Assembly: GCF_023158935.1 (NCBI RefSeq)
Contig: NZ_CP096121.1
Coordinates: 124,001-188,000, forward strand
Direction of reading: 5' to 3'
Length of the DNA stretch: 64,000 nucleotides
DNA from: Acinetobacter portensis
Lineage (GTDB): Bacteria; Pseudomonadota; Gammaproteobacteria; Pseudomonadales; Moraxellaceae
Position 1 is the first letter of the stretch, and every line of letters starts with the position of its first letter. Below, one piece after another: positions 54,401-62,591 of the stretch. The translations under genes were made by a program, and so were the position numbers. The notes below the pieces were generated by a model. It saw only the letters and a program-made list of their open reading frames with translations. It was not told where the DNA came from and did not search any database.

Positions 54401-55893
54401 TTTTGGAAGGCAAGCTCAGTGTTGTAGGTGCCATGGTGAAAACGGATTACGGTCAATTCGTGGTACTGACTTCAGATTCGGAAGGTCATAAATCAATTGC
54501 ACCCGAATACAACGCCGTGGCCATTACTAACCTTGATCGTCAAATTACCACGGAAGATATTATTAATGCCGGTATTACAACGATACCGCGTAAAGATATT
54601 TTAGAGTGGAATACTGTCACGGCGCTCAATGAAGAATCTGCCAATCAGGTGACTTATTTAGATCCTGAAGTTTACCAGGCAGTAAGTAATGCAATTCATC
54701 AAAATCGCGAAAAAGAATTGATTCAAACTTTGAGTACGTTACAACCCTCTGCAGCACTCAATAGCATCGGTTCAAAAATCATTACGCAAGATGGCAATAC
54801 ATATATTGGTCTATGCGCCAAAGATGATGGCAAATCAGGCGAGTACTACGCCGTAAAAGCTCCAGATAATCAACTCTCCCCGATTGGCGCAAGCTATATC
54901 AATGATGTTGGTGTTGAAGTCATTAGCCGTAGTCAAATTGCTGAATTTCAGAATGCGGAAAATAATCAGCAACAACTAATCAGCCATGATGTGTTTGTTA
55001 CATTGCTAAATGCAGTCAATAACAGCAATGAACAAGAAGTACTTCACCTCTTCTCTAACTTGGACCAGGTGAAACAACAAATTAAAGATTCGTTATTCAG
55101 CGAAAAGGAAAGTGAAAAAGTGATTGAACAAAATCAATTTATTGAACAACTGAAAAACAATAACCTTGTGAAAGCCGATCACATTAACGCGCTTAATCAA
55201 ATTGCTGATCAGATTCAAAATACGCAACTGAAAAATGTTGTTAAAGGTATGGCCTCAACCGTTGTTGCGCCTGAAAACTCTCAAAACGAGATGTATGTTC
55301 AAAGCTTTCTACATCTCAACCAACGCCTAGACACGTTACAACAAGATTTAAAGCTTCAAGCAGCATCAAATCTTATGAATGCTGAATATAAGCAACTTTT
55401 TGAATGTATGGATGATCATCTAGTACTACCTACTGCGTATGGTGATGCCAAGTTTGTAAACCTTAATAGTGTTGAGCCTCGTATTGTTGAATTTAGAAAC
55501 TCGGCTGAAACAGGTCAAATCTTTGACAGCTTCAACGCCGTGATTGCCGAAACAGGAAACGTGGAAATTGCGCTTCAGCACTTAAAGCAAGAGATCTTAA
55601 CCGATCACTATATCGCTGCGATTCATGAGGATGTGAAGTTACACCGTCTAGAACAGCAAGACATGGAAAAAATCAAAGAAGTGAATCAGATCCTTGAAGC
55701 TGATTTTGATAAAACTGGCCTACGCTTAGAAGCGCTCCAAGATGGTTTGAATCTCAATACTAAAAACTACTTAGACCAAGTAAAGCTTGAGAAAAATACG
55801 ACATCTCAATTTTTGAGTGACCTTGATAAGCATATAGATTTAGAAGTCGCACGTAGAAACGATCATGACAATGATCAAACATTGGGGCGTTAA
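51451..55893 (+). CDS. Large hypothetical protein, 1480 residues
   Basis: Starts at ATG behind AAGGATC. Residues about 45-150 are low-complexity (Gln, Asp, Pro and Tyr, including QYDQYDQYEQYDQ). A hydrophobic, Lys-bearing stretch AKMIAVMIELVKKTIKLIIAAIMAMF lies near residue 535, then a long alpha/beta body with several similar short beta units (VGKVYAIDGEQYIVIDVVG, VGMVYEDETTQTNMVVLDI, GAMVKTDYGQFVVLTSD, GSKIITQDGNTYIGLCAKD), spaced about 150-220 residues apart, that look like an internal repeat. The C-terminus is coiled-coil. No family recognised. It is followed after 2 bases by a 297-residue coiled-coil protein. Confidence 0.75.
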   Translation: MDQSPKQDNFDEQTLDQLQDGQSLTFNEGLEQWDDLSLDGVEFQSIQPTPQQNNVAQDQSQQYQSEPYPNDPLSEPPLMEEPPVMQDDGYQNNQYDQYDQYEQYDQPMGGNSVPPGHPDYDYAPPLEDTRLNDDEPMFFDEGDYERSSYPNYENERSIIPENTFDLSAVTVNDLAELDPVLIGKVFDALEQREPASQLEFFADIGLDLQNDDDLKFIAALNKIQTKNALDQGLGNIAENNSSLPVEDRVYTTADSKLYLSDNDPDFLLSKEENPFEAVQVAEKTLFNFETKSFITQPYYGLSLKGATKENALNFLSNRQFAIEGLINQNQVVREAKQQIYNEVTGAPNTYFSGELTDKNQINALMRQVRDFCLIRGIEAEELGLVPKSIVMDQWRVNSDHTAARLEQLEIHYLEFNTDTLTKEVIQLLETREHSDQLQAALLLKEHKENQKTKETVKEDVESADPNAPKGTPKSTLNIAGGPQDKASLAASSVASKSFKDMRNEEGNERPPLARENSHGHPRTVADELAALSAKMIAVMIELVKKTIKLIIAAIMAMFNKNKSLDNLKNIWDKPINPDVTVKSNHPDAQQPEQLANTADKSKLTELGKNADILKPISKEQMLPLLNDPYTTQLNKDRDGVTLEEFDLNVGKVYAIDGEQYIVIDVVGKDSVEGVESSTPFIKLVKEADLPPQVEGSDAPTPITPFYLEAIEDKVTFLSIEELHEGIKSEKIHEFEGRFFEPICSQYLEQARMFLGAEYPLGQDPEQMTEEAKASYKDQFIQRAYQSGQIISDQVKKVKSKLSNLLGKFKGNTAEQSATQSAPQSQDQNNDGKPMNPYDSIYVDHDSDLEAFFKDRHNNVSYAEIEQFVGMVYEDETTQTNMVVLDIASDNLDKRAIVVPLSVIEDLENITEQDVLYLKDIVNESSTVPLYELESVEPIDELNALGKFSSEYLDKLKADTINNTAEQTNTYARSAERELELSKMILEGKLSVVGAMVKTDYGQFVVLTSDSEGHKSIAPEYNAVAITNLDRQITTEDIINAGITTIPRKDILEWNTVTALNEESANQVTYLDPEVYQAVSNAIHQNREKELIQTLSTLQPSAALNSIGSKIITQDGNTYIGLCAKDDGKSGEYYAVKAPDNQLSPIGASYINDVGVEVISRSQIAEFQNAENNQQQLISHDVFVTLLNAVNNSNEQEVLHLFSNLDQVKQQIKDSLFSEKESEKVIEQNQFIEQLKNNNLVKADHINALNQIADQIQNTQLKNVVKGMASTVVAPENSQNEMYVQSFLHLNQRLDTLQQDLKLQAASNLMNAEYKQLFECMDDHLVLPTAYGDAKFVNLNSVEPRIVEFRNSAETGQIFDSFNAVIAETGNVEIALQHLKQEILTDHYIAAIHEDVKLHRLEQQDMEKIKEVNQILEADFDKTGLRLEALQDGLNLNTKNYLDQVKLEKNTTSQFLSDLDKHIDLEVARRNDHDNDQTLGR

Positions 55894-55895
55894 TC

Positions 55896-56789
55896 ATGGA
55901 TCTCTATAAAAACGTAACTGGCGACATCGATGCGATGATTACTTTTGATAAAATCTTAGGTGGTTTTGGTCAAAATACAGTGAATACCACGCGTGAGCGT
56001 GTTCAAATCAACTCTAAGCATGAAAAGGTAGAGCGTGAGATTGAAGGTGCCAGTCCGTACCTTAAAAGCGATTATGAGCTATTTGTCGAGCATCACAATA
56101 TGTTGATGCAAGAGTATCGGGCAACTCAGCTACATTTACGCAATATCTTAGAAAAGAAAAATGAGGTTAAAAGCATTCAAAAGCTTGCGGATCTCTGCGA
56201 ACGGCACCAGTGCTCCAACATCGCTCAATTATTCGTTGAAAAAAATGAAGATGAATATGTATTGCAATGCTTTCAAGACTTTCAGCAAGACTTAGAAAAC
56301 AATAATGCTCTCCGAAAAGACTTTAATCACTTTTCAGACTCGTTTGAAGCCTACCGATACAATATGGAGATCTGTAATAAGCTTTCTGGTATCGATCAGC
56401 CGTTTACCCTTGAACGTCCGAATGACAGACAGTTGAATTTCGTTATCCATAGTCATGAAAACATCAATAAAACATTGTTGGACTATCAGGCGAAGATCAT
56501 TGAGCAACAAACAACTGTAGACCAGCTCAAGCAAGATGCTTCCTATACTGCCCTATTTCCGATCGCAACCAATGATAAGAACATGTTCTCAATTGCAGCG
56601 ACCGAAGTTTATGTAGAACAGTCACCAAAATATCAAGACTATCTTAAGGTCATTAAAAATGAGCTTAAGAACATAAACGAAACGGGTAAAAATACGTTTA
56701 GTCAGCATTACAAAGATACTATTACGCAAAGCAATCTTGAAAACGTTAAAACTAAAGAAAGCGCTTCAACTTATAGCAATGGGTTTTAA
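55896..56789 (+). CDS. Coiled-coil hypothetical protein
   Basis: 297 residues starting 2 bases after the 1480-residue gene, so co-translated. Almost wholly helical and charged, with Cys residues at CERHQCSNI and no signal peptide. No family recognised. It probably acts with its large neighbour. The next 56 bases are a gap before another gene. Confidence 0.7.
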   Translation: MDLYKNVTGDIDAMITFDKILGGFGQNTVNTTRERVQINSKHEKVEREIEGASPYLKSDYELFVEHHNMLMQEYRATQLHLRNILEKKNEVKSIQKLADLCERHQCSNIAQLFVEKNEDEYVLQCFQDFQQDLENNNALRKDFNHFSDSFEAYRYNMEICNKLSGIDQPFTLERPNDRQLNFVIHSHENINKTLLDYQAKIIEQQTTVDQLKQDASYTALFPIATNDKNMFSIAATEVYVEQSPKYQDYLKVIKNELKNINETGKNTFSQHYKDTITQSNLENVKTKESASTYSNGF

Positions 56790-56857
56790 TTAATTTTAAA
56801 TAAAAACATTTAGGGTGTTTTAAGATAGAATCTAAATACCCTTTAATGGAGTTAAAC

Positions 56858-57286
56858 ATGATTCAAACTAAAATCACTGAACCGACAAGAACGCCGTTTA
56901 ATCCTCATGGTTTTGCAGATGCAACGCCTTTACATGCGTTTTACTTGGAATTATTAGAAAAGGGATTAATCCATAAAGCTCTTGAAGAAGGTAATTTGGA
57001 ATTTGAAAACCAAAACTTGTTCATGACGATCGATTGGGAATCAATAGACGTTCAAATGGATGCTTATACGTTTGATGTGAAATTAGATATTGTATGTGGC
57101 GTCATACTTGATGAACAAAAAGTCACGAATAGCATTCAAGTGTTTATTAATGAGCAAACTTTGTTTATAGCTTCAGCTAAAACCTTTAACCCTAAATCTG
57201 GTCTAACGCAAAGTCTTAACTTTGATATTCCTTTACGTGTTTTAAGTCAAATGGGCTATTACGCCCTACCTCTCAAAGAGGACTAA
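56858..57286 (+). CDS. Hypothetical protein
   Basis: 142 residues from ATG 56858, behind TGGAG, preferred over the ATG at 56846 that overlaps that site. Mixed alpha/beta (YTFDVKLDIVCGVILDEQ, SIQVFINEQTLFIAS). No family recognised. It is followed 3 bases later by the 268-residue gene. Confidence 0.65.
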   Translation: MIQTKITEPTRTPFNPHGFADATPLHAFYLELLEKGLIHKALEEGNLEFENQNLFMTIDWESIDVQMDAYTFDVKLDIVCGVILDEQKVTNSIQVFINEQTLFIASAKTFNPKSGLTQSLNFDIPLRVLSQMGYYALPLKED

Positions 57287-57289
57287 ATC

Positions 57290-58096
57290 GTGGGAATGAG
57301 CATAGAAAGCCAAAACATAGCATTGTCTCAAGAGCCTACAACCTTTGTACCAGAAGCTTTTGTACACTCTATTAACTACTTTTGTCAGACCTTAGAGAAC
57401 ACTTTTCATTTTGATAAGCGTTCACTCAATTTCTTTGAACCAGGTACACCAAAAGAATACGGCTTGTATCTTACTGAACAGCATTGCCTTGTTTTTTTGA
57501 ATGCTTGCAGTAGTGGCTATCTTGGCGAAACACGCAAAGTTACCAGCTTCACCGCTTTTGTGCTTTTAAATCAAAAAAATAATGAATCTGAAATGCTCGA
57601 CATCACGTTAAACGATCCAAAACGTGTAGAGGAACATTTCAAAACTGCGTCTAAAGATCAGATCAATATTTACTTAAAGAACGTGCATGAATTAAGTAAT
57701 TTTCTGAAAAATAAGTACTCGGATTCAGGTTTTTTAAAAGATATTGTGACTGAGGAAGGTTTTTCTAAAACCCTAAAGCCATCGGTTTTACAGGAATGCT
57801 TAAAAGAGGAAGTAGAGCTAATTAATACTTTAATGTGTTTGGTTAGTACTCAGTTTATATATATTACGACAGCTATTATTTTTAAGCGTCCTATTTTAAA
57901 AGAATTCATAAAACTATGTTTAACCAATGAGAAGTATATACTACAATATGGTGAAGAATGGTATTATGATTCTATATATAAGTTCGCTAAAAGGATATAT
58001 GAGTTAAAACACCTTATAGCTACCTTATATTTAAGTAGTGAAGCTGTAGTAAAAGATGTTGTAGTGCTTTGCGAACTTGCTTCTAAAAAACATTAA
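57290..58096 (+). CDS. Hypothetical protein
   Basis: 268 residues from GTG 57290, with GAGGA 7 bases upstream; the ATG at 57296 is an alternative. Largely helical, with LINTLMCLVSTQFIYITTAIIF (about 185-207) as one mildly hydrophobic segment. No family recognised. Coupled to the 142-residue gene before it. It overlaps no following gene if the next starts at 58122. Confidence 0.65.
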   Translation: MGMSIESQNIALSQEPTTFVPEAFVHSINYFCQTLENTFHFDKRSLNFFEPGTPKEYGLYLTEQHCLVFLNACSSGYLGETRKVTSFTAFVLLNQKNNESEMLDITLNDPKRVEEHFKTASKDQINIYLKNVHELSNFLKNKYSDSGFLKDIVTEEGFSKTLKPSVLQECLKEEVELINTLMCLVSTQFIYITTAIIFKRPILKEFIKLCLTNEKYILQYGEEWYYDSIYKFAKRIYELKHLIATLYLSSEAVVKDVVVLCELASKKH

Positions 58097-58121
58097 TCAT
58101 AACTCTTTTAAAGGGCTAGAT

Positions 58122-59084
58122 ATGCGTAACAATCACAAGAAAGCTAAAAGGCTACAACAAGTTCGGGGCAAGACTTTAAGGACTAACCCTAATCTACAAA
58201 ATGTTAAGCCAGCTTTTAAAACTAAAAGTGCTTTAAGCATTTTTGTTGCTACCGTTATTGGGTGTTCAAGTGCTATTGCAGTTCAACAAAGTTCCGTTGC
58301 TTCTGTTACCAGTAATACTCAAAACATGGGTAACTTAAACATCGCAACATCATCGACCATTGCAAGTAGCTCTGGTGGTGATACGCCTTTGTCGAATTCA
58401 AATAGCGGATATTATTCGTCTACCAGTTCTAATTCGTCATTCAACTCTACTGCTGCTGAAAACAACTTCATGGCGGTTAAAAAAGGTGAACAAGCAGCTG
58501 CTCAAAACATTCAAACCAATATTGAATCATGTGCAACTGATGGGATCGGTAAAGTCGTTAAAGACAACTTAGATCTACAAATGACGGTTTGGGGTCGTCC
58601 AATCGATATTAACAAAATGTTCAGTCCAGCTAGTCAAGGTGGCTGTTTTGCTGACATCGGTAAAATCATTGACCTTTCTGTGACTATTCCATCACTTGAT
58701 ACAATCATCAATGCAGCGCAACAAATGGTTGTCGATTACGCGACTAAAAAAGCGTGTGACGCAATGAAAACTGCAAGTACTGAACTTGTTGGCCCATTGA
58801 ATGATGTTATAGGTGAAATCAACAAAGCTGGTCAATATACTGATGTATCGGGTGCGCTTGGTACTGCTGTGAATGGTCAACTTGGTAAACTTGATCCTGG
58901 TCTAGTTATGCCTAGCGGTGCTTTTGAGGGTGGAGATACTTATACAATCAATGGTAGTAGCTCGACTAGTCCAGTTTCTTATTCAACTGATCAAAAAGCC
59001 AGTACTAGCACACCGTCTAACGCAAAAACTTCAAGTTCAGAATCTACTTCTGTCACCCAATCAATTAAAGACTTTTTCTCTTAA
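58122..59084 (+). CDS. Exported hypothetical protein
   Basis: 320 residues from ATG 58122, behind AAAGGG; an in-frame upstream start would overlap the preceding gene. A long basic N-terminus and hydrophobic KSALSIFVATVIGCSSAIA make a signal peptide like those of the next three genes. The body is Ser/Thr-rich, with helical parts and three Cys (IESCATD, GGCFADI, KKACDAM). No family recognised. The run of four exported proteins suggests envelope or conjugation machinery. Confidence 0.72.
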   Translation: MRNNHKKAKRLQQVRGKTLRTNPNLQNVKPAFKTKSALSIFVATVIGCSSAIAVQQSSVASVTSNTQNMGNLNIATSSTIASSSGGDTPLSNSNSGYYSSTSSNSSFNSTAAENNFMAVKKGEQAAAQNIQTNIESCATDGIGKVVKDNLDLQMTVWGRPIDINKMFSPASQGGCFADIGKIIDLSVTIPSLDTIINAAQQMVVDYATKKACDAMKTASTELVGPLNDVIGEINKAGQYTDVSGALGTAVNGQLGKLDPGLVMPSGAFEGGDTYTINGSSSTSPVSYSTDQKASTSTPSNAKTSSSESTSVTQSIKDFFS

Positions 59085-59096
59085 GTTGGGGGTGGT

Positions 59097-59933
59097 ATGA
59101 AAAATAGAAATAATCTGCGTAAAAGAAGAATTACTGTTAATCAGTTTTCACCTGTTAAAGCAATTGCGGTGGGTACTTTAACGGTTGGTCTATTATCCGT
59201 ACCACTTTTTACCAATGCTTTTAGTCTTGGCACTATCCTTTCTGAGCTTGCAATACAAGCTCAGCAATTGATGGTACGTTCTGCTGTGCGTGTATCTACT
59301 CAACAAACAGCGGTCAGTGCAAATCAAATTGTTGATAACCAAACGCGTGATTCAGAAATGATCGTTGCTGGTATTCAAAGTGTCGATAAAAATATTGAGA
59401 TCAAAAAAGCGATTTTAAATTCTGGTACGAATGCTGCCCTCCCTGATTCAGCTTTTTGTACGGCTCTTGAAGAACGTGAACAAACCGATCTCAATAGAAA
59501 CTTAAAAGACTTTAACGTTTCTAAATACATGCAAGATGTTTCAGGGAAACTTTTCTCAAATTCAACAGATGAAGCAACCTCACCATATGCGTTTCACTTG
59601 GCGACCTCGTGTGGCGTAGAAGAAGCAAAAATGGGTGTCTGTAATTTGATTCCAAATGGTCTGCAGTATGGCGACATTGATACTGCTTTTGTTTTTTCTC
59701 GTTCTCGACTTTCTGAACAGCAAGCGACTGTTGCATTGAACTACTCGTCAATTGCATCTAACAACGTTGTTCCAGTCGGATTGATGGAATGCTCTTCATC
59801 AACTTGCGTTGATTTTCAAAATAAATACATGGCTGGAAGTACTCTTTCATCACTGGCTAACTATTCGGTGGCTAATAATGTGATGCAACGCACTACACCA
59901 AACTCCAATGCTTCAGCCAAATTCTTTGAGTAA
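59097..59933 (+). CDS. Exported protein, paralogue 1 of 3
   Basis: 278 residues with a basic start and signal peptide (FSPVKAIAVGTLTVGLLSVPLFTNA), a long helical segment rich in Gln, Ala and Val, then AFCTALEE, TSCGVEEAKMGVCNL and a D-rich ...AFVFSRSR. The last two match the EFCTVAEAQAGQCTL and ...SLLFKSVAP stretches of the next gene, so the two are diverged copies. It touches the next gene at the shared A of TAATG. Family not recognised. Confidence 0.75.
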   Translation: MKNRNNLRKRRITVNQFSPVKAIAVGTLTVGLLSVPLFTNAFSLGTILSELAIQAQQLMVRSAVRVSTQQTAVSANQIVDNQTRDSEMIVAGIQSVDKNIEIKKAILNSGTNAALPDSAFCTALEEREQTDLNRNLKDFNVSKYMQDVSGKLFSNSTDEATSPYAFHLATSCGVEEAKMGVCNLIPNGLQYGDIDTAFVFSRSRLSEQQATVALNYSSIASNNVVPVGLMECSSSTCVDFQNKYMAGSTLSSLANYSVANNVMQRTTPNSNASAKFFE

Positions 59934-61129
59934 TGACTATGAGAAAGCGTAAAAATACTTTAAGACAGCCTAAAGGAAAATCAAAGTTTGTACCTGTCAT
60001 TTTAGGTGCAACTTTGGTGATTAGTAGTCCTGTTTTTGCTGAATGGGCTACGGTTGGTTTGGGTACGATTATGAGCGAGATGTCTTCTCAGATTCCTAAG
60101 CATGCAAGCAACCAAGCAAATGATATTCAACAAGTATCTCAAAGTACCCGTAGAAAGTTAGATGATTCGACTGAAAACATCGTTGCAGCGCTTAAAGTTG
60201 CGGTGAAGCAAAAGGCGCAAGCTGCTAACCAAATTACCGATGCGACAACTAAAAACACCCAAACTATTGCCTCTGGTATTCAAGCGCTTTTACAGTCAGA
60301 TACCATGAAAAAAGCACAATTTGCTTATGGCGCCAATACTGGTCAAGGCTTTAAGTCTTGTGAGGTTTTGGCTGAAAATACAAATATGTCGAGTGCATCT
60401 GGTCAAGTGATTGATCAAGCAGCTGATATGGCGACTCAAACTTCTCAAGTCGGCGGTAAATTAGTTGGCTCTCAACAGGAAGTGATTAATCAACGCCTAA
60501 ACGTGCATAAAGCTGAATTCTGTACGGTTGCTGAAGCACAAGCTGGTCAATGTACGTTGTCTAAATTACCGGGTGGCGATACCAATGCTTCCCTACTGTT
60601 TAAGTCTGTTGCACCTGGCTCAAAAGAAGCTCTTGCAAGACATTACGTGCGTGAAAACATTTTAGGTACACCAGATAAATCATTGTCTAATGCAACGGCA
60701 CGTACTCCAGCTGGTCGAGATTATTTGCAAGCAACCAACCAAAAAACAGCTTTACTTGCTATGCCAGCGTATAGCTTGGCGGTTATTGACGCGCAAAATA
60801 CAAAATCATTCAAAGATATTGACGGCAAAATGGTGTCTGCCAACGATTTGATCGACCAAACAATCGCACGTTACTACGGTGGTCCTGAAGCTAAAAAATG
60901 GCAAATGGCGATGGCGATGCAAGATCCACGCGGTCTACTTAAAGAAGCCAATATCATTAACGGCGTTTCTGTTTATTTAGATCTTCAAACTTACAAGCAA
61001 AGTTTGCGTGAAGAAGGTTTATTGTCTGCATTACTTTTAGCGAAATCTCAGCCGATAAAAGATGATGTGAAAACGAAATACGGCCAGTCAGTGAAAGTTA
61101 AGCTTTCACAAACTATGCCTCAATTTTAA
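59933..61129 (+). CDS. Exported protein, paralogue 2 of 3
   Basis: 398 residues (a second ATG at 59939 is possible). A basic N-terminus, a signal peptide ending VFAEWA, then a ~100-residue amphipathic helix with many Gln/Ala (VAALKVAVKQKAQAANQITDATT). Then MKKAQFAYG, FKSCEVL, HKAEFCTVAEAQAGQCTL and GRDYLQATNQ. These motifs line up with the next gene (MKKAQFEFG, FKACEVL, HNEFCTTSQAASGLC, GQDYVMAK). Four Cys in this order suggest disulfides in the periplasm. No family recognised. Confidence 0.77.
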   Translation: MTMRKRKNTLRQPKGKSKFVPVILGATLVISSPVFAEWATVGLGTIMSEMSSQIPKHASNQANDIQQVSQSTRRKLDDSTENIVAALKVAVKQKAQAANQITDATTKNTQTIASGIQALLQSDTMKKAQFAYGANTGQGFKSCEVLAENTNMSSASGQVIDQAADMATQTSQVGGKLVGSQQEVINQRLNVHKAEFCTVAEAQAGQCTLSKLPGGDTNASLLFKSVAPGSKEALARHYVRENILGTPDKSLSNATARTPAGRDYLQATNQKTALLAMPAYSLAVIDAQNTKSFKDIDGKMVSANDLIDQTIARYYGGPEAKKWQMAMAMQDPRGLLKEANIINGVSVYLDLQTYKQSLREEGLLSALLLAKSQPIKDDVKTKYGQSVKVKLSQTMPQF

Positions 61130-61141
61130 GGAGACTAAATA

Positions 61142-62383
61142 ATGCGTACTCCGAAAAGAACATCACGTAAAGTTATGAAAGCGCCACAAGCGCACGGCTC
61201 TCGTTCAAAAATTAGTGCACTCGGTTTAACCCTCGCCATTATTAGCGGTTCTGCATCTGCTTATTACTGTGCTTCCGTGGGCAACCCGATGGCAGTAAAT
61301 ACCTTGAATATGCTTATTCAACAGGCTGATGCGGTGGAAAGCGCTGCGTTACGTGCGTTGGACACAAACTTATCTTTGGGCATTAAAAAGCAACAAGATG
61401 ATGTGACGGCAGCGATTAAGATCCTGACGAAACAAGAGGCTGTATCTGCTCAAGGTATTTCAGATAACGCACATAAAAACGCACAAAGTCTTGTAACGGC
61501 GTACCAAGCTGTTAAACAAAGTGAGCAAATGAAAAAAGCTCAATTTGAGTTTGGTGCACATGGCCAAGCATTTAAAGCGTGTGAAGTTTTAGGCGATCGT
61601 GAACAAGCTCAACAAGACAATAAATCTGCTGATAGTTCAATTTTAAATAAAGTTGGCTCTGAAGTGGTTGCTGCGCCTGGTGTCTACATGAACCCTCACA
61701 AAGCACAAGAAGCTATGTTACAAGCTCATAATGAGTTTTGTACCACTTCTCAGGCTGCGTCTGGACTATGTGGTGCTGCTGGTGAAAATGCTGGTCTAAG
61801 TTTACAAGCTTCAACTTTATTCACGACTGCAGCGCCAGACACGGCGATGGCTCGTGCTCAAAATGCATTGATCAACAACATGGTTGGTCTACCTGATGCT
61901 CCAATTGACGGTAGAATTGCGAAAACATCTGCTGGTCAAGATTATGTGATGGCTAAACTGGCGAAAGATGCTTTAACTTCTCCAGCAATTACCTCTTTGA
62001 AAGCAATTCAAGCGCAATACTCCCCTGTTGCTGGTGGTGGTACCAATAGTCATGATTCAAGTACCAAACTTGCACCGATGCAACACTTGGAAAAAAGTGT
62101 CTCTCGTTATTTAGGTTCAGGGCAAGATTACAAAGACTTTGCTAAATCACAAGCGATTAAAGATGAACGTGGTTTGATGGTCGATGGTTTAATTCAAAGT
62201 ACTGAACGCTTGAACTTGCAATATCAACAATACAAGTCAAATGAACGTAAAGAAGCGGTATTGGCTGCGCTAGTTTCTGCTGAAAGCAAATTAACTGACG
62301 GCTCAATTGAAGTGACTGATCGTTCTAAGTCTACGGGTAACATTCGTAGGATTGCACTTTCACAAGCAATGGCAAGTAAATAG
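61142..62383 (+). CDS. Exported protein, paralogue 3 of 3
   Basis: 413 residues, starting behind AAGGAG, 12 bases after the previous gene. Basic N-terminus, signal peptide (LGLTLAIISGSASA) and the same blocks as the previous protein, with similar order and spacing. The long helical region (DAVESAALRALDTNLSLGIKKQQDDVTAAIK...) could form coiled coils or bind a partner. Followed by two inverted repeats, so the operon ends here. Confidence 0.77.
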   Translation: MRTPKRTSRKVMKAPQAHGSRSKISALGLTLAIISGSASAYYCASVGNPMAVNTLNMLIQQADAVESAALRALDTNLSLGIKKQQDDVTAAIKILTKQEAVSAQGISDNAHKNAQSLVTAYQAVKQSEQMKKAQFEFGAHGQAFKACEVLGDREQAQQDNKSADSSILNKVGSEVVAAPGVYMNPHKAQEAMLQAHNEFCTTSQAASGLCGAAGENAGLSLQASTLFTTAAPDTAMARAQNALINNMVGLPDAPIDGRIAKTSAGQDYVMAKLAKDALTSPAITSLKAIQAQYSPVAGGGTNSHDSSTKLAPMQHLEKSVSRYLGSGQDYKDFAKSQAIKDERGLMVDGLIQSTERLNLQYQQYKSNERKEAVLAALVSAESKLTDGSIEVTDRSKSTGNIRRIALSQAMASK

Positions 62384-62388
62384 CCTGA

Positions 62389-62419
62389 TTTTTTCATTAT
62401 CAGGCTGATAATGAAAAAA
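62389..62419. repeat. Perfect 14-bp inverted repeat
   Basis: TTTTTTCATTATCA (62389-62402) and TGATAATGAAAAAA (62406-62419) pair perfectly around GGC. Its U-run on both sides would allow it to end transcripts in either direction. It follows the last paralogue at once. Confidence 0.75.
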
Positions 62420-62429
62420 ACTTAAAAAA

Positions 62430-62457
62430 AAGGGATGGTTTTAAGCCATCCCTTTCT
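62430..62457 (+). terminator. Rho-independent terminator
   Basis: AAGGGATGG (62430-62438) pairs with CCATCCCTT (62446-62454), a 9-bp stem followed by TCTTTG. It backs up the inverted repeat just before it. Confidence 0.82.
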
Positions 62458-62510
62458 TTGTTTAAAACCCTTTTAGATAGTTTCTTTATATAAATTCTCT
62501 TATAATCTTT

Positions 62511-62520
62511 AGTATATACC
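62511..62520 (+). promoter_or_regulatory. AGTATATACC motif before the last gene
   Basis: Lies 72 bases before the ATG at 62592, the same distance class as at 42752. See that entry. Confidence 0.45.
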
Positions 62521-62591
62521 GTTCAAAAGTAACCGATGGTGCTTTGATATTTTAATTAAAAGATGCTTATACATATTGCCATGGAGTTTAT

